Positions 34,988 through 45,076 are shown, counted from the stretch's first letter. The stretch is 64,000 nt of DNA from Pseudomonadota bacterium (GCA_963205125.1 CAUJJO010000015.1:1-64000), one strand, 5' to 3'. Made by a program: numbers and translations. Notes: a model not told the origin generated them from the letters alone.

Positions 34988-36934
34988 CTACCAGCGTCCG
35001 CGCAGCGTCAGCCGCCAGCTGCGCGGCACCTCGGCGTGCAGGAACAAGGGTGACTTCTCGGCGAGGTTGACGTTGCCGAGGTTGGTCACGCCCAGGCCCA
35101 GTTCCAGGCCATGCGGCAGCGCGACGCTGCCTTGCGCCGACATCATCGTGATGCCCGGCACCGGCTGCGTGGGCGCACCGGCCACCGGCGCGGCCAGGAG
35201 CTGGCCCTGCGATCGTTCGATGTTGCCGCTCAGTTGCCAGGGGCCGCGGGCCCAGGCGGCGCGCAGCCCGAACTGGTGGCGCGGCCGGCGCTCCAGGCGC
35301 TGGCCGTGGCCATCGGTGGCGTCCAGCCACTGCCAGCTGGCCGCCAGCGTCCACGCGCGCGTGGGCTTCCAGGTGGCGCCGGTCTCCAGGCCCTGCAGCG
35401 TGGCCTTGTCGGTGTTCTCGAAGGTGTAGAGGGCGCGCCCGGCGAGCGTGCCGATCGGGCGCGTGACGATGAGGTCGGTGACGCGGTTGTGAAAGAGCAT
35501 CGCCTGCGCGCCCAGCGTCGGCGTGCTCCAGCCGACGCCGATCTCGACGGCGTCGTTGCTCTCCGGGCGCAGCGCGGCGTTGCCCTGGAACATGAACGGG
35601 CCTTCGTCCTCGAGGTAGTCGGCCGAGTTCTGCTTGAGCGTGGGCGCCTTGAAGCCATGGCCGTAGCCGCCCTTGACGGTCCAGCCCGGGGCGGCCTTCC
35701 AGACGAGGTAGGCGCGCGGGCTCCATTCGTGGCCGAAGCGGCTGTGGTGGTCGTAGCGCACGCCTGCGGTGAGCGTCAGCGTCTGTGCCAGCCGGGCCTC
35801 GTGCTCGAGGTAGAGCGCGCGGTTCTCGGCGCGGCCGCGGCCGTCGGGCAGGCCGAAGTTCTCGACCTCCTCGCGCCTGAACTCGAAGCCCGCGGTGCTC
35901 TGCTGCCCGGCCGCCGGGACGAGGGAGAGCTGGCCTTCGCCGATGCGGTCGTCCAGCGACTGCGGGCGCAGCGAGGGCACGCCGCTCGTGCGCGTGTTGC
36001 TCGTCTCCAGGCTGCTGCGGTAGAGGCGCAGCGAGGCGCGCGCGTCGAGCGCGCCGCCGAGCTCGCCGCTCCAGCCGAGCGAGCTGTGCGCGCGATCGAC
36101 CGGCGTGATGCTCTCGTAGTAGCGCTTGCGCCCGCTCTTCTCGCGCATGTCGGCCCAGCGCGACTCGTCGCCGATGCGGTGCTCGGCGACCAGCTCGTGC
36201 CCGGGCGCCGGGTTCCAGTAGACGCGCAGCGCGCCGTCGCTCTTGTCCTGGCCCTCGAGGTCGGAGATGCGCGCGTCGTCGCGGTTGGCGATCGTCTGGC
36301 GGCGGCGCTGCGAGGCGCTGACGCCCAGCCGCCAGTGCTCGGAAAGCGGCCCGTCGGCGTGCAGCGAGGCGCGGTGCCCGTTGCCGCCGAGGTCGCCCTC
36401 GGCGACGCTGCCCTCGACCATCGCGCCCAGGCTCCAGCGCTCGCGGCCGGGGGTTCGGGTGATGATGTTGACCACGCCGCCCAGCGCCTCGGCGCCGTAG
36501 AGCACCGACATCGGCCCGCGGATGACCTCGATGCGCTCGATGTCGTCGACGGCGATCCAGTCGTACTGGAAGTCGCTGTGGGCGACGAAGCTGTCGCTGG
36601 CGCCGATGCGCTTGCCGTCGACCAGCATCAGCGTGTGGCGGGTGTCCATGCCGCGCAGGTTGAGGGTGCGGCGGCCGCTCACCGTGCGGCCCTGGATCGA
36701 GATGCCGGTGTCGCCGCGCACGGCCTCGAAGATGTTGTCGGCGCCGCGCGCCTCGATCTCGGCGCGCGTGACGACGTCGATGGCGGCCGGGGCGTCGATC
36801 TGCGGCATCGCGTGGCGCGTGGCGGAGATGACGATGGTCTGGGCGTCCTGCTCGGTGGGTTGGGCCGTGGCGCCGGCTGCCAGCAGGAGCGGCAGGAGCG
36901 GCAGCAGCCGAGGCAGGGCGCGGGGCGGGGGCAT
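34988..36934 (-). CDS. TonB-dependent outer-membrane receptor
   Basis: 648 residues from ATG 36934. The signal peptide (LLPLLPLLLAAGATAQ) is followed by a TonB box-like QTIVISATR, the plug domain (about 40-160: RGMDTRHTLMLVDGKRIGAS, IERIEVIRGPMSVLYGAEAL, GGVVNIIT) and a beta-barrel ending in an aromatic strand (SWRLTLRGRW). The plug resembles the CirA/FepA/BtuB group, and the ligand cannot be read from the sequence. It is divergent from nirS with a shared 200-base region that contains a DNR box. A metal or cofactor needed for denitrification is a reasonable guess, but only a guess. Confidence 0.92.
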   Translation of the reverse strand: MPPPRALPRLLPLLPLLLAAGATAQPTEQDAQTIVISATRHAMPQIDAPAAIDVVTRAEIEARGADNIFEAVRGDTGISIQGRTVSGRRTLNLRGMDTRHTLMLVDGKRIGASDSFVAHSDFQYDWIAVDDIERIEVIRGPMSVLYGAEALGGVVNIITRTPGRERWSLGAMVEGSVAEGDLGGNGHRASLHADGPLSEHWRLGVSASQRRRQTIANRDDARISDLEGQDKSDGALRVYWNPAPGHELVAEHRIGDESRWADMREKSGRKRYYESITPVDRAHSSLGWSGELGGALDARASLRLYRSSLETSNTRTSGVPSLRPQSLDDRIGEGQLSLVPAAGQQSTAGFEFRREEVENFGLPDGRGRAENRALYLEHEARLAQTLTLTAGVRYDHHSRFGHEWSPRAYLVWKAAPGWTVKGGYGHGFKAPTLKQNSADYLEDEGPFMFQGNAALRPESNDAVEIGVGWSTPTLGAQAMLFHNRVTDLIVTRPIGTLAGRALYTFENTDKATLQGLETGATWKPTRAWTLAASWQWLDATDGHGQRLERRPRHQFGLRAAWARGPWQLSGNIERSQGQLLAAPVAGAPTQPVPGITMMSAQGSVALPHGLELGLGVTNLGNVNLAEKSPLFLHAEVPRSWRLTLRGRW

Positions 36935-36999
36935 CGCAGCAATCTTCGGGTTTGTCGGGATGGCGCAAGGATGCTGGCCGATACTGACGGCCGCCTTGA

Positions 37000-38868
<1,869 letters not shown>

Positions 38869-38890
38869 TCACGCCGTTCTCGTGAACCGG

Positions 38891-38935
38891 GGGGCCCAAG
38901 CGCAGCACGGCGCTTGGGCCCCTTGCCCTTTTTCG
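38891..38935 (+). terminator. Terminator/attenuator after nirS
   Basis: A perfect 13-bp stem (38891-38903 with 38910-38922, arms starting GGGGCCCAAGCGC) with loop AGCACG is followed by TTGCCCTTTTT. It lies between nirS and the d1-domain gene, whose Shine-Dalgarno CGGAGGGG comes right after the T-run. It would therefore reduce read-through and fix a high nirS excess. Confidence 0.85.
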
Positions 38936-38950
38936 GAGGGGACGAATTCG

Positions 38951-39637
38951 ATGGACACCCTCGCTTCCCCGCTGCGGCGTGCCCTGATGTTCGGCGCGCT
39001 GCTCGGCGTCGGCATCCGGTTCGCGCGGGCGCAGCCGCTGCCGGCCAGCGTGCGCTCGGCCGACGGCCGCTGGCAGCTCGACGCCGACGAGGCGGCGGTG
39101 CGGCTGCAGCAGCTCGACGGCCCGCTGCGGCGCGAGCACCCTGCGCTGTCGCTGGACGGGCGCGAACCGGGGCGGCCTTCGGCGCTGCTCGCGCTGCCGG
39201 GACGGCGCAGCTTCGTCGTCGCCTTCGACGGCCTGCCCGAGCTGTGGGAGATTCCGCTTGACCCGCAGGCCGAGCCGATCTTCGACGGCTACGTGCACGA
39301 CTACCGCATGGGCGAGGCGATCGCCAAGCCCGGCTTCCTCGGCGTGCGCCGCACGCGCCTGCAGCAGCCGCTGCGGACGCTTGCCGCCGACGGCGGCGCC
39401 TATGTGCTCGGCCGCGCGGCCGACGTGCCGGCCGTAAGCGGCAGGCGCGCACGGCTCGTGCTGCTGCAGCTCGACGTGCGGCGCGAGATCGCGCATTTCG
39501 CGGTCGATGCCGACCCCGTTCTGGCCAGGGCGCAGCTGCAGCAGGAGGGCGGCCGCAGCCTGCTCGTCGTGCCCGACGCGCAGGGCGGCGTGCCGCTGCG
39601 CATCGACCTGCGAGCCGCGCGCCTGCTGCCGCGCTGA
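38951..39637 (+). CDS. Short exported cytochrome d1-domain-like protein downstream of nirS
   Basis: 228 residues with a signal peptide ending near RFARAQ. The stretch PGRRSFVVAFDGLPELWEI, then IFDGYVHDYRMGEAIAKPGF and LGVRRTRL, matches the last blades of d1-heme-domain proteins of the NirF/NirN/NirS superfamily. At 228 residues it is much shorter than NirF (about 390) and could hold only part of a propeller. There is no CxxCH. It may help load or insert heme d1 into NirS, or it may be a remnant. I cannot call it NirF with confidence. Confidence 0.65.
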   Translation: MDTLASPLRRALMFGALLGVGIRFARAQPLPASVRSADGRWQLDADEAAVRLQQLDGPLRREHPALSLDGREPGRPSALLALPGRRSFVVAFDGLPELWEIPLDPQAEPIFDGYVHDYRMGEAIAKPGFLGVRRTRLQQPLRTLAADGGAYVLGRAADVPAVSGRRARLVLLQLDVRREIAHFAVDADPVLARAQLQQEGGRSLLVVPDAQGGVPLRIDLRAARLLPR

Positions 39638-39671
39638 CGCGGCGGCTGCGGCTGGCGCTGCGGCTGCTGTT

Positions 39672-39707
39672 GCGAGCGCTGTCGCGAGCGCTGTCGCGAG
39701 CGTTGTC
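39672..39707. repeat. Three 12-bp tandem repeats between the d1-domain gene and dnr
   Basis: GCGAGCGCTGTC occurs three times in a row; the third copy has one change (GCGAGCGTTGTC). It fills most of the 91-base gap between convergent genes and has strong self-complementarity. Confidence 0.75.
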
Positions 39708-39728
39708 GCGGCCGCTGCGGCGCGCGCT

Positions 39729-40442
39729 TCAGCGCGGCTGGTAGCTCGACAGGCGCTGCACGTCGAGCAGGTGCACGTCGCGCTTGTCGATGCGCACCAG
39801 GCCCTCGGCCTCGAGCTCGTGCAGCACGCGCGAGAAGTACTCGGGCGTGAGCGACAGCCGCGAGGCGATCGTCGCCTTGCTGACCGGCAGCGAGACGGTG
39901 AGCACCTCGCCGCTGACGCAGTCCTCGGCGACCTGGTCGCGCAGCAGGTAGCCGATGACGCGCTGCATGCCGCTGTGCAGCGCGTAGCTCTCGACGTCGT
40001 GGATGAGGCCGTGCAGCCGCCGCGAGATGCCTGCCAGCATGCGCATCGCAAAGCGCGGGTCGCGCTCGACCTCGCCGACCACCGCGGCCTTGCCGATCGA
40101 GAGCACCAGCGAATCCGCCAGCGCCTGCGCGTTGAGGATGTAGGGCCGCCCGGTGAACATCAGCGCCTCGGCAAAGCTCTGCCCGGGGCCGATGATCTCG
40201 ATCACCTTCTCGGCGCCGGCCGGCGAGACGACGTAGAGCTTGACCTGGCCGGTGACCGTGACGTGAAAGGCGTTGCAGGGCTCGCCGACGCGAAACACCA
40301 TCTCGCCGCGCGCGAAACGGTGCAGCGAGCAGCCCTGTGCGAGACGGTCGAGCTCGAGCGCGTCCATCTCCTGGAACAGCGGCTGCATCGACAGGTATCG
40401 AGGCAGGTTGAAGCCGCTGACGGGGCGGGCCGGTTCTTGCAT
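39729..40442 (-). CDS. dnr: Crp/FNR-family regulator, Dnr-like
   Basis: 237 residues. The N-terminal cyclic-nucleotide-type beta-roll (about 20-140) includes LHRFARGEMVFRVGEP and GPGQSFAEALMF. The HTH near 180-215 is VSKATIASRLSLTPEYFSRVLHEL, with the Glu and Ser-Arg that read TTGA half-sites. The N-terminal Cys cluster that holds the Fe-S centre in FNR is absent, which favours the Dnr/Nnr class (heme-based NO sensing in studied members). A TTGAG-N4-GTCAA box sits only about 30 bases before this ATG. A shorter start at MQPLFQEM (40388) would give better spacing. The regulator should control nirS and the 44-54 kb operon. Confidence 0.88.
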   Translation of the reverse strand: MQEPARPVSGFNLPRYLSMQPLFQEMDALELDRLAQGCSLHRFARGEMVFRVGEPCNAFHVTVTGQVKLYVVSPAGAEKVIEIIGPGQSFAEALMFTGRPYILNAQALADSLVLSIGKAAVVGEVERDPRFAMRMLAGISRRLHGLIHDVESYALHSGMQRVIGYLLRDQVAEDCVSGEVLTVSLPVSKATIASRLSLTPEYFSRVLHELEAEGLVRIDKRDVHLLDVQRLSSYQPR

Positions 40443-40472
40443 GGAATGGGGCTGGCGCGCCGGCCTTGCTGC

Positions 40473-40486
40473 TTGAGGTGAGTCAA
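40473..40486 (-). promoter_or_regulatory. FNR/DNR-type box at the dnr start
   Basis: TTGAGGTGAGTCAA has the TTGA-N6-TCAA core and overlaps the stop of the serine-hydrolase gene. It is centred 37 bases before the annotated dnr ATG. Binding could repress dnr by covering the promoter, or activate it if the true start is at 40388. Confidence 0.6.
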
Positions 40487-41757
40487 GAGCCAGATGATAG
40501 GCCAGCCCCGGCGGCGGCCGCTGCCGCCGGGGCTGCGCCGCTGCCGGCTTGCGCATCGATCGCCTTCTGCACCGCGCGGTAGAAGGCCTCGCGCGCGGGA
40601 TCGGCGACGGGATCGCGCGCACCGCCGCCCCAGTTGGCCAGGGAGACGATGACCAGGCGTCGCCGCGGATCGATGAACAGCCCTTGCCCGAAGATGCCGC
40701 GCCCGGCGTAGCTGCCGTCGTCGTAGGTGCGCCACTGGAAGCCGTAGCCGCGCCCGGGCAGGCCGATGTCGGCGTGCTTGCGCGTGGCCAGCTCCAGCCA
40801 GCCTTCGGGCAGGATGCTGCGCCCGCCGACCTTGGCGCCGTCGAGGAGGAACTGCGCGAAGCGCGCATAGTCGCGCGGCGCGGCCTGGATGCAGCAGCCG
40901 CTGATCTCCTGGCCGGTCTTGCTGAGCAGCCAGGTGGCCTGCTGTTCGGCGCCGATGTGCTGCCAGATCTTCTCCTGCAGGTACTGCGCCAGCGGCTGCC
41001 CGGTGGCCTTGGTGACGACGATGCCGACCAGGTTCGTCTCGCCCGTGCTGTAGTTCCAGCGCGTGCCCGCGGGGGCCGCGCGCGCAAGCTTGCGCATGTA
41101 GCTCACCAGCGCGTCCACGCCGGGTTCGGGCTGGTGATTGTTGAAGCGCGCCACGTCCGAGCCGGGGTCACGGTAGTCCTCGCTCCACTGCACGCCCGAG
41201 GTCATGGTGAGCAGCTGGCGGATGCTCACCTCGTCGTAGGCCGAGCCCTTCATGTCGGTGACGTAGTCGCTGACCTTGTCGTCCAGGCTGCGGATGTGGC
41301 CGTCGGCCAGCGCCGCGCCGACCAGCGTCGAGGTGAAGGACTTGGCGACCGAGAAGCTCGTCCAGCGGCCACTGCCGTCGAAGCCCAGGCCGTAGCGCTC
41401 CAGGCGCAGCCGGCCGTCGTGCAGCACGAGCAGCGCCGCGCTGCGCTGGCCGGCCATGTAGGCGTCGACGTCCAGCGGCAGTGCCAGCGGCGGCCCCGGC
41501 GGCAGTGGCGTGGCCGCAGGCCCGGGCTGCGCGACGTGCGAGCGCGCCAGCAGCGGGATCCGGTCCAGCGCGCGGAAGGCGGCGTCGCGCTGCGGCACGC
41601 TCCAGAAGAGCAGGTCGCGGTTGGTCGGCAGCGTGGCCAGCAGGCCGCGCGTTTCCTTGTCGAGGCTGAACCAGAACGCGGTGCCGGCGACGACGAGCGC
41701 GCCGAACAGGCCCAGGGCGATGCGGCGCCAGAGGCGGCGAGGAGCTTGCGTGTTCAT
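40483..41757 (-). CDS. Membrane-anchored serine hydrolase (class C beta-lactamase-related)
   Basis: 424 residues. The N-terminal TM (IALGLFGALVVAGTAFWFSL) anchors the protein, with the enzyme in the periplasm. The SxxK motif is in WTSFSVAKSFTST near residue 135, the second motif is the Tyr in RWNYSTGETNL, and a late GRGIFGQGLFIDP takes the place of the KTG region. This is the DUF/AmpC-related esterase-peptidase family, not necessarily an antibiotic-resistance enzyme. It ends in a low-complexity Ala-rich tail. Its 3' end overlaps the DNR box of dnr. No clear functional link to the denitrification genes. Confidence 0.88.
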   Translation of the reverse strand: MNTQAPRRLWRRIALGLFGALVVAGTAFWFSLDKETRGLLATLPTNRDLLFWSVPQRDAAFRALDRIPLLARSHVAQPGPAATPLPPGPPLALPLDVDAYMAGQRSAALLVLHDGRLRLERYGLGFDGSGRWTSFSVAKSFTSTLVGAALADGHIRSLDDKVSDYVTDMKGSAYDEVSIRQLLTMTSGVQWSEDYRDPGSDVARFNNHQPEPGVDALVSYMRKLARAAPAGTRWNYSTGETNLVGIVVTKATGQPLAQYLQEKIWQHIGAEQQATWLLSKTGQEISGCCIQAAPRDYARFAQFLLDGAKVGGRSILPEGWLELATRKHADIGLPGRGYGFQWRTYDDGSYAGRGIFGQGLFIDPRRRLVIVSLANWGGGARDPVADPAREAFYRAVQKAIDAQAGSGAAPAAAAAAGAGLSSGS

Positions 41758-41867
41758 CCCCGCAGTGTGCCGGATCGGCATGCCAGCGCCAGCACGCGAC
41801 CCCCGGCGCGCCGCGGGCCCGGCGGCGCGAGCGGTTAGGCTTGCGGGCGGCGTCGCGCCCCGCGACT

Positions 41868-41900
41868 CCCTCTCTCGATCTCTCTCTCGATCTCTATCTG
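41868..41900. repeat. Pyrimidine-rich tandem repeat before cox15
   Basis: TCTCTCGATC is repeated with a 12-base period (41871-41880 and 41883-41892) inside a CT-only stretch interrupted by GA steps, ending 18 bases before the cox15 ATG. It leaves no normal Shine-Dalgarno sequence. It could serve as a pyrimidine-rich ribosome-binding or pausing element. Confidence 0.6.
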
Positions 41901-41917
41901 TCCGCCCCGCGACCGGC

Positions 41918-43090
41918 ATGCCTACCTCCCCGTCCCTCTACGACCTCAGCCCCGCAGCGCAGCTCATGCTGTTCGGTGCGGCGATCGCCCTGCTGCCGCT
42001 GCTGTGGGTCCTCGTGCGCCACCGTGGCGGCGCGCGCGGCGGCCGCTGGCAGATGCTGGCGCGGCTGCTGCTCTTCCTGACCTTCGACCTGGTGCTCTTC
42101 GGCGCCTTCACGCGGCTGACCGATTCGGGCCTGGGCTGCCCCGACTGGCCCGGTTGCTACGGCAACGCCAGCCCGCTGGGTGCGCGCCACGAGATTCTCG
42201 CGGCCGAGGCCGCGATGCCCGGCGGCCCGGTCACGCACGGCAAGGCCTGGATCGAGATGGTCCACCGCTACGCGGCGACCTCGATCGGTGCGCTGATCAC
42301 GCTGATGATGATCGTCGCCTGGTGGCAGCGCAGGCGCGATCCGCACTCGCCCCTGTCGCCGGCCTGGGCGACCGCGGTCTTCGTCTGGGTCTGCGTGCAG
42401 GGTGCCTTCGGCGCGCTGACGGTGACGCTCAAGCTCTACCCGGCGATCGTCACGCTGCACCTGCTCGGCGGCTACCTGGGCCTCGTGCTCATCACCGTGC
42501 TGGCGCGCGAGCGGCAGCAGCCGGCGCTTGCGATTTCCGCCGGCTTGCGCCGCGCCCTCTGGGCGATGCTGGCCCTGCTGTTCCTGCAGTCGGCGCTCGG
42601 CGGCTGGGTCAGCACCAACTACGCGGTGCTGGCCTGCAACGAGTTCCCGCGCTGCCAGGGCTCGTGGTGGCCGCCGATGGACTTCGCGCATGGCTTCACC
42701 GTCATGCGCGACCTCGGGGCGACCGCGGCCGGCGACCTGCTGCCCTTTGCCGCGCTGACGGCGATCCACTACGTGCACCGGCTGGCCGCCTACCTGGTGC
42801 TGCTGTGCCTGCTGCTGCTGGGCTGGTTCCTGCGCCGCGCGGCAGAGCCGCTGCTGTCGCGCCTGGGGCTGGCCTTGCTGGCGCTGGCGGCCTGGCAGTT
42901 CGCGAGCGGCCTCTCCAACGTCGTGCTCGGCTGGCCGATGCTGGCCGCCCTGGCGCACACAGGCGGTGCAGGGGCGGCGATCGTCTGCGTCAGCGCGCTG
43001 CTCACGCGCACGCAGGTCGGCCGTGCGGCGCGCGGCGCGGCTCCGCTCAGGCCAGCCGCAGCAGCAGGGCCAGCAGCAGTGCGGCGCTGA
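41918..43090 (+). CDS. Heme A synthase, COX15/CtaA family (copy 1)
   Basis: 390 residues with about eight TM helices in two similar halves. Copy 1 has the family marks FTRLTDSGLGCPDWPGCYG, IEMVHRYAATSIG and LKLYPAIVTLHLLGGYLG, and the second half LHP-like IHYVHRLAAYLV and LAALAHTGGAGAA with the paired heme-ligand His. It oxidises the methyl group of heme O to give heme A in the inner membrane. A single Cys pair loop (LACNEFPRCQGSWWPP) is visible between helices. Its 3' end overlaps the convergent copy 2 by 44 bases. Together with ctaB it suggests that the 44-kb oxidase uses an O- or A-type heme. Confidence 0.93.
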   Translation: MPTSPSLYDLSPAAQLMLFGAAIALLPLLWVLVRHRGGARGGRWQMLARLLLFLTFDLVLFGAFTRLTDSGLGCPDWPGCYGNASPLGARHEILAAEAAMPGGPVTHGKAWIEMVHRYAATSIGALITLMMIVAWWQRRRDPHSPLSPAWATAVFVWVCVQGAFGALTVTLKLYPAIVTLHLLGGYLGLVLITVLARERQQPALAISAGLRRALWAMLALLFLQSALGGWVSTNYAVLACNEFPRCQGSWWPPMDFAHGFTVMRDLGATAAGDLLPFAALTAIHYVHRLAAYLVLLCLLLLGWFLRRAAEPLLSRLGLALLALAAWQFASGLSNVVLGWPMLAALAHTGGAGAAIVCVSALLTRTQVGRAARGAAPLRPAAAAGPAAVRR

Positions 43091-43985
43091 GGTTGTGGGC
43101 CAGCACCTGCGCCAGCGGCCAGGGTGCGGCAAGCAGCAGGCCACCGGCGAGCACCTGCACGAGCAGCAGCAGCGCCAGCACGCCGGCCGCCGCGCGTCGT
43201 CGCGCGCGCCACAGCGGCACGGCCAGGGCCGCCAGCAGCGCCAGCAGCAGCAGCGCGCTGCCGCGGTGCATCAGCTGCAGCCAGGCGCCTTGCGCTGCGG
43301 CGGCGGCGTGTTCGGCGTGACCGAGGCCAAAGGGGTCGAGCAGCCGCCAGCTCGAGCCCTGCCCGGTGGCCAGCCGCAGGCATTCATCCAGACCCTGGCC
43401 CGGCCCGCCACAGACGAGTGCCGCGCGCGTGGCACTCAGCAGCGCGCCCAGCGCAATCTGCAGCAGCAGCAGCGGCAATGCCAGCCGTGCCAGCGCGGCG
43501 ATCGCGCGCCCTGCCGCGGGGGCGGGCCAGGCCAGCCGAAGCGCGACGGCGAGCATCAGGAAGCCGCCGAGCAGGTTGCCGAGCACCACCGGCGGCGCGG
43601 TCGAGCCGCGCATCGTCACGCCCAGCGCCGCCAGCGCAAGCGTCAGCAGCAGCAGCGCCAGCGCGCTGGCGCCCTGCGCCTTCATGCGCGGGCGCGTCGC
43701 CAGCGTGATGAGCACGAGCAGCAGCGTCAGCACCAGCACCAGCGAGGCGACGACGCGATGCAGCAGCCGCGCCAGCGCAAGACCCATGCTCGCGCCCGCC
43801 TCGGCCGCCGCGCCCTGCGCGAAGCAGGCCGGCCAGGGCGAGCAGCCGACGCCGGCCTGCACCAGCCGCATGTAGGCGCTGAGCGCAACGGTCGCGAGCA
43901 TCGCCGCGACGACAGCCCAGGCGAGCGCGGTCACGGCACGGCGACGACGGGCAAGCGTGGGGTCTGCGGACATCGTCGAGGACAT
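43047..43985 (-). CDS. COX15/CtaA-family protein (copy 2), convergent
   Basis: 312 residues with about eight TM helices. The marks are AYMRLVQAGVGCSPWPACF, ARLLHRVVASLVL and APPVVLGNLLGGFLM (where the first-half ligand His of the usual TLHL is replaced by Gly-Asn), then QLMHRGSALLLL and LAHNLSAALLLA. It is shorter than copy 1 and may have lost one heme-binding His in the first half. It could be a second heme A synthase, a subfunctional paralogue or a specific maturase for the unusual oxidase. Its start is 348 bases from the divergent operon. Confidence 0.85.
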   Translation of the reverse strand: MSSTMSADPTLARRRRAVTALAWAVVAAMLATVALSAYMRLVQAGVGCSPWPACFAQGAAAEAGASMGLALARLLHRVVASLVLVLTLLLVLITLATRPRMKAQGASALALLLLTLALAALGVTMRGSTAPPVVLGNLLGGFLMLAVALRLAWPAPAAGRAIAALARLALPLLLLQIALGALLSATRAALVCGGPGQGLDECLRLATGQGSSWRLLDPFGLGHAEHAAAAAQGAWLQLMHRGSALLLLALLAALAVPLWRARRRAAAGVLALLLLVQVLAGGLLLAAPWPLAQVLAHNLSAALLLALLLRLA

Positions 43986-44333
43986 CGGGCGGCGGCAGCG
44001 GTCGGTGGGGTGCCGATGCTAGCGGGCGCGCGCCGGCCGCAAGACCGGAGTCGGGGAGGCTCGCAGGCCCGGCGCGTCATCGCCTGCTCGCTGCTGCTCC
44101 TGCTTCTCCGTCTGCGCTCGCACGCCTACAACAAGCGCCCCGTTGTCGCCCATGCGGGGAAACGCGATGTTGCGCGCAGGGTGACACGGCAGCGGCTGAA
44201 GATATCGTTGACCACCCCAATCGTCATTCCTTGATCTGGTTCATGTCCTACTGTCCCGGTAGGTCAAAGAATGCAACGCAGCGAGGAGGGCGCTCGGGCC
44301 CGCCTGCCCGTACGTACGACCGAAGGAGCGGCC
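43986..44333. other. Intergenic control region of the 44-54 kb respiratory operon
   Basis: This 348-base gap lies between divergent genes. It holds the DNR-type box at 44231-44244, AT-richer sequence around it (AAGATATCGTTGACCACC) and a GTACGTAC palindrome at about 44310. I see no open frame that looks coding, and no RNA gene. Confidence 0.6.
44231..44244 (+). promoter_or_regulatory. FNR/DNR-type box upstream of the oxidase/NOR operon
   Basis: TTGATCTGGTTCAT matches TTGAT-N4-ATCAA in 8 of 10 positions and is centred about 96 bases before the first ATG, much as the nirS box is. With -41.5 spacing, transcription would start near 44279. Confidence 0.65.
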
Positions 44334-44495
44334 ATGTCCACACCCCATCACGACGATCCGAACGAACCCGTCCCGGCGATGCAGAAGCTGCTGGACAGTC
44401 CCTTCATCCTGTTGTTCCTGGGCGTGATGATCCCGATGGTCGTCTACAACCTGTGGGGCGTCGTCGAGATCCTTCTTCTGCCCGTCACCAAGTAA
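44334..44495 (+). CDS. Small single-TM protein at the head of the oxidase operon (53 aa)
   Basis: 53 residues with AAGGAG spaced 6 bases before the ATG. An upstream ATG at 44271 is less likely. It has a hydrophilic His/Asp-rich start, then one TM helix (about 25-48: FILLFLGVMIPMVVYNLWGVVEILLL). Small one-helix subunits (IIa-like, CbaD-like) are common in ba3-type and related heme-copper enzymes, so it is probably an accessory subunit. It is 31 bases upstream of subunit II. Confidence 0.75.
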   Translation: MSTPHHDDPNEPVPAMQKLLDSPFILLFLGVMIPMVVYNLWGVVEILLLPVTK

Positions 44496-44526
44496 GCCTT
44501 AAGCCTAAGCGCAGGAGCAACCCCTC

Positions 44527-45066
44527 ATGAGCGCCATTCTTCCGCCGGCCGAGAGGCTCTGGTACAAGCACCCGATCGACCGCGTCGAGGGCACCTGGAT
44601 CACCATCGCGGTGATCTGGTGCCTGATCCTCTTCTTCATGATGGTGGGCTGGCACATCTGGGGCAGCCAGAACCTCTCCACCGAGACCTACCGCACCCGG
44701 CCCGACCAGTTCATGGCCAAGGTGCAGGACATGGTCGACAAGTACACCGTGCGCAAGGAGACCGAGGAGGACATCCCGGTCGTCGCGCCGCCCGCGGGCT
44801 CGGACGTCTACCTGCTCGGCCGCCTGTGGAACTTCTATCCCATCCTCGAGCTGGAGAAGGGCAAGACCTATCGCCTGCACCTGACGGCGATGGACTACAA
44901 CCACGGCTTCTCGCTGCAACCGGCCAACATCAACATCCAGCTGGTGCCGGGCTTCGAGCACGTGGTCACCGTGACGCCCAACCAGTCGGGCACGTACGGA
45001 CTCGTCTGCAACGAGTTCTGCGGCATCGGCCATCACCGCATGGTCAGCCGCATGTACGTGAAGTGA
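44527..45066 (+). CDS. Heme-copper enzyme subunit II with complete CuA site (NorS-like)
   Basis: 179 residues. One N-terminal TM helix (about 23-45) is followed by a periplasmic cupredoxin domain. The CuA ligands are all present: His126 (DYNHGFS), Cys161, Glu163, Cys165, His169 and Met172 (CNEFCGIGHHRM). The short one-helix form is like subunit II of ba3-type oxidases and of the CuA-containing NO reductases derived from them (NorS of ammonia oxidisers). It accepts electrons from cytochrome c or a blue copper protein. SD-coupled: subunit I follows after 10 bases. Confidence 0.93.
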   Translation: MSAILPPAERLWYKHPIDRVEGTWITIAVIWCLILFFMMVGWHIWGSQNLSTETYRTRPDQFMAKVQDMVDKYTVRKETEEDIPVVAPPAGSDVYLLGRLWNFYPILELEKGKTYRLHLTAMDYNHGFSLQPANINIQLVPGFEHVVTVTPNQSGTYGLVCNEFCGIGHHRMVSRMYVK

Positions 45067-45076
45067 GGAGAACAAG

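Noticed and set aside
38951..39637. Annotation as NirF
   Set aside because: It is only about 60% of NirF length and covers only the last propeller part, so the specific name is not supported.
39672..39707. CRISPR repeat array
   Set aside because: The repeats are 12 bp, directly adjacent, with no unique spacers.
39729..40442. Annotation as FNR
   Set aside because: The N-terminal Cys cluster for the Fe-S centre is missing. Dnr/Nnr-type is a better fit.
40483..41757. Antibiotic-resistance beta-lactamase
   Set aside because: The third motif is not KTG, and the fold family is mostly esterases and peptidases. Resistance is not supported.
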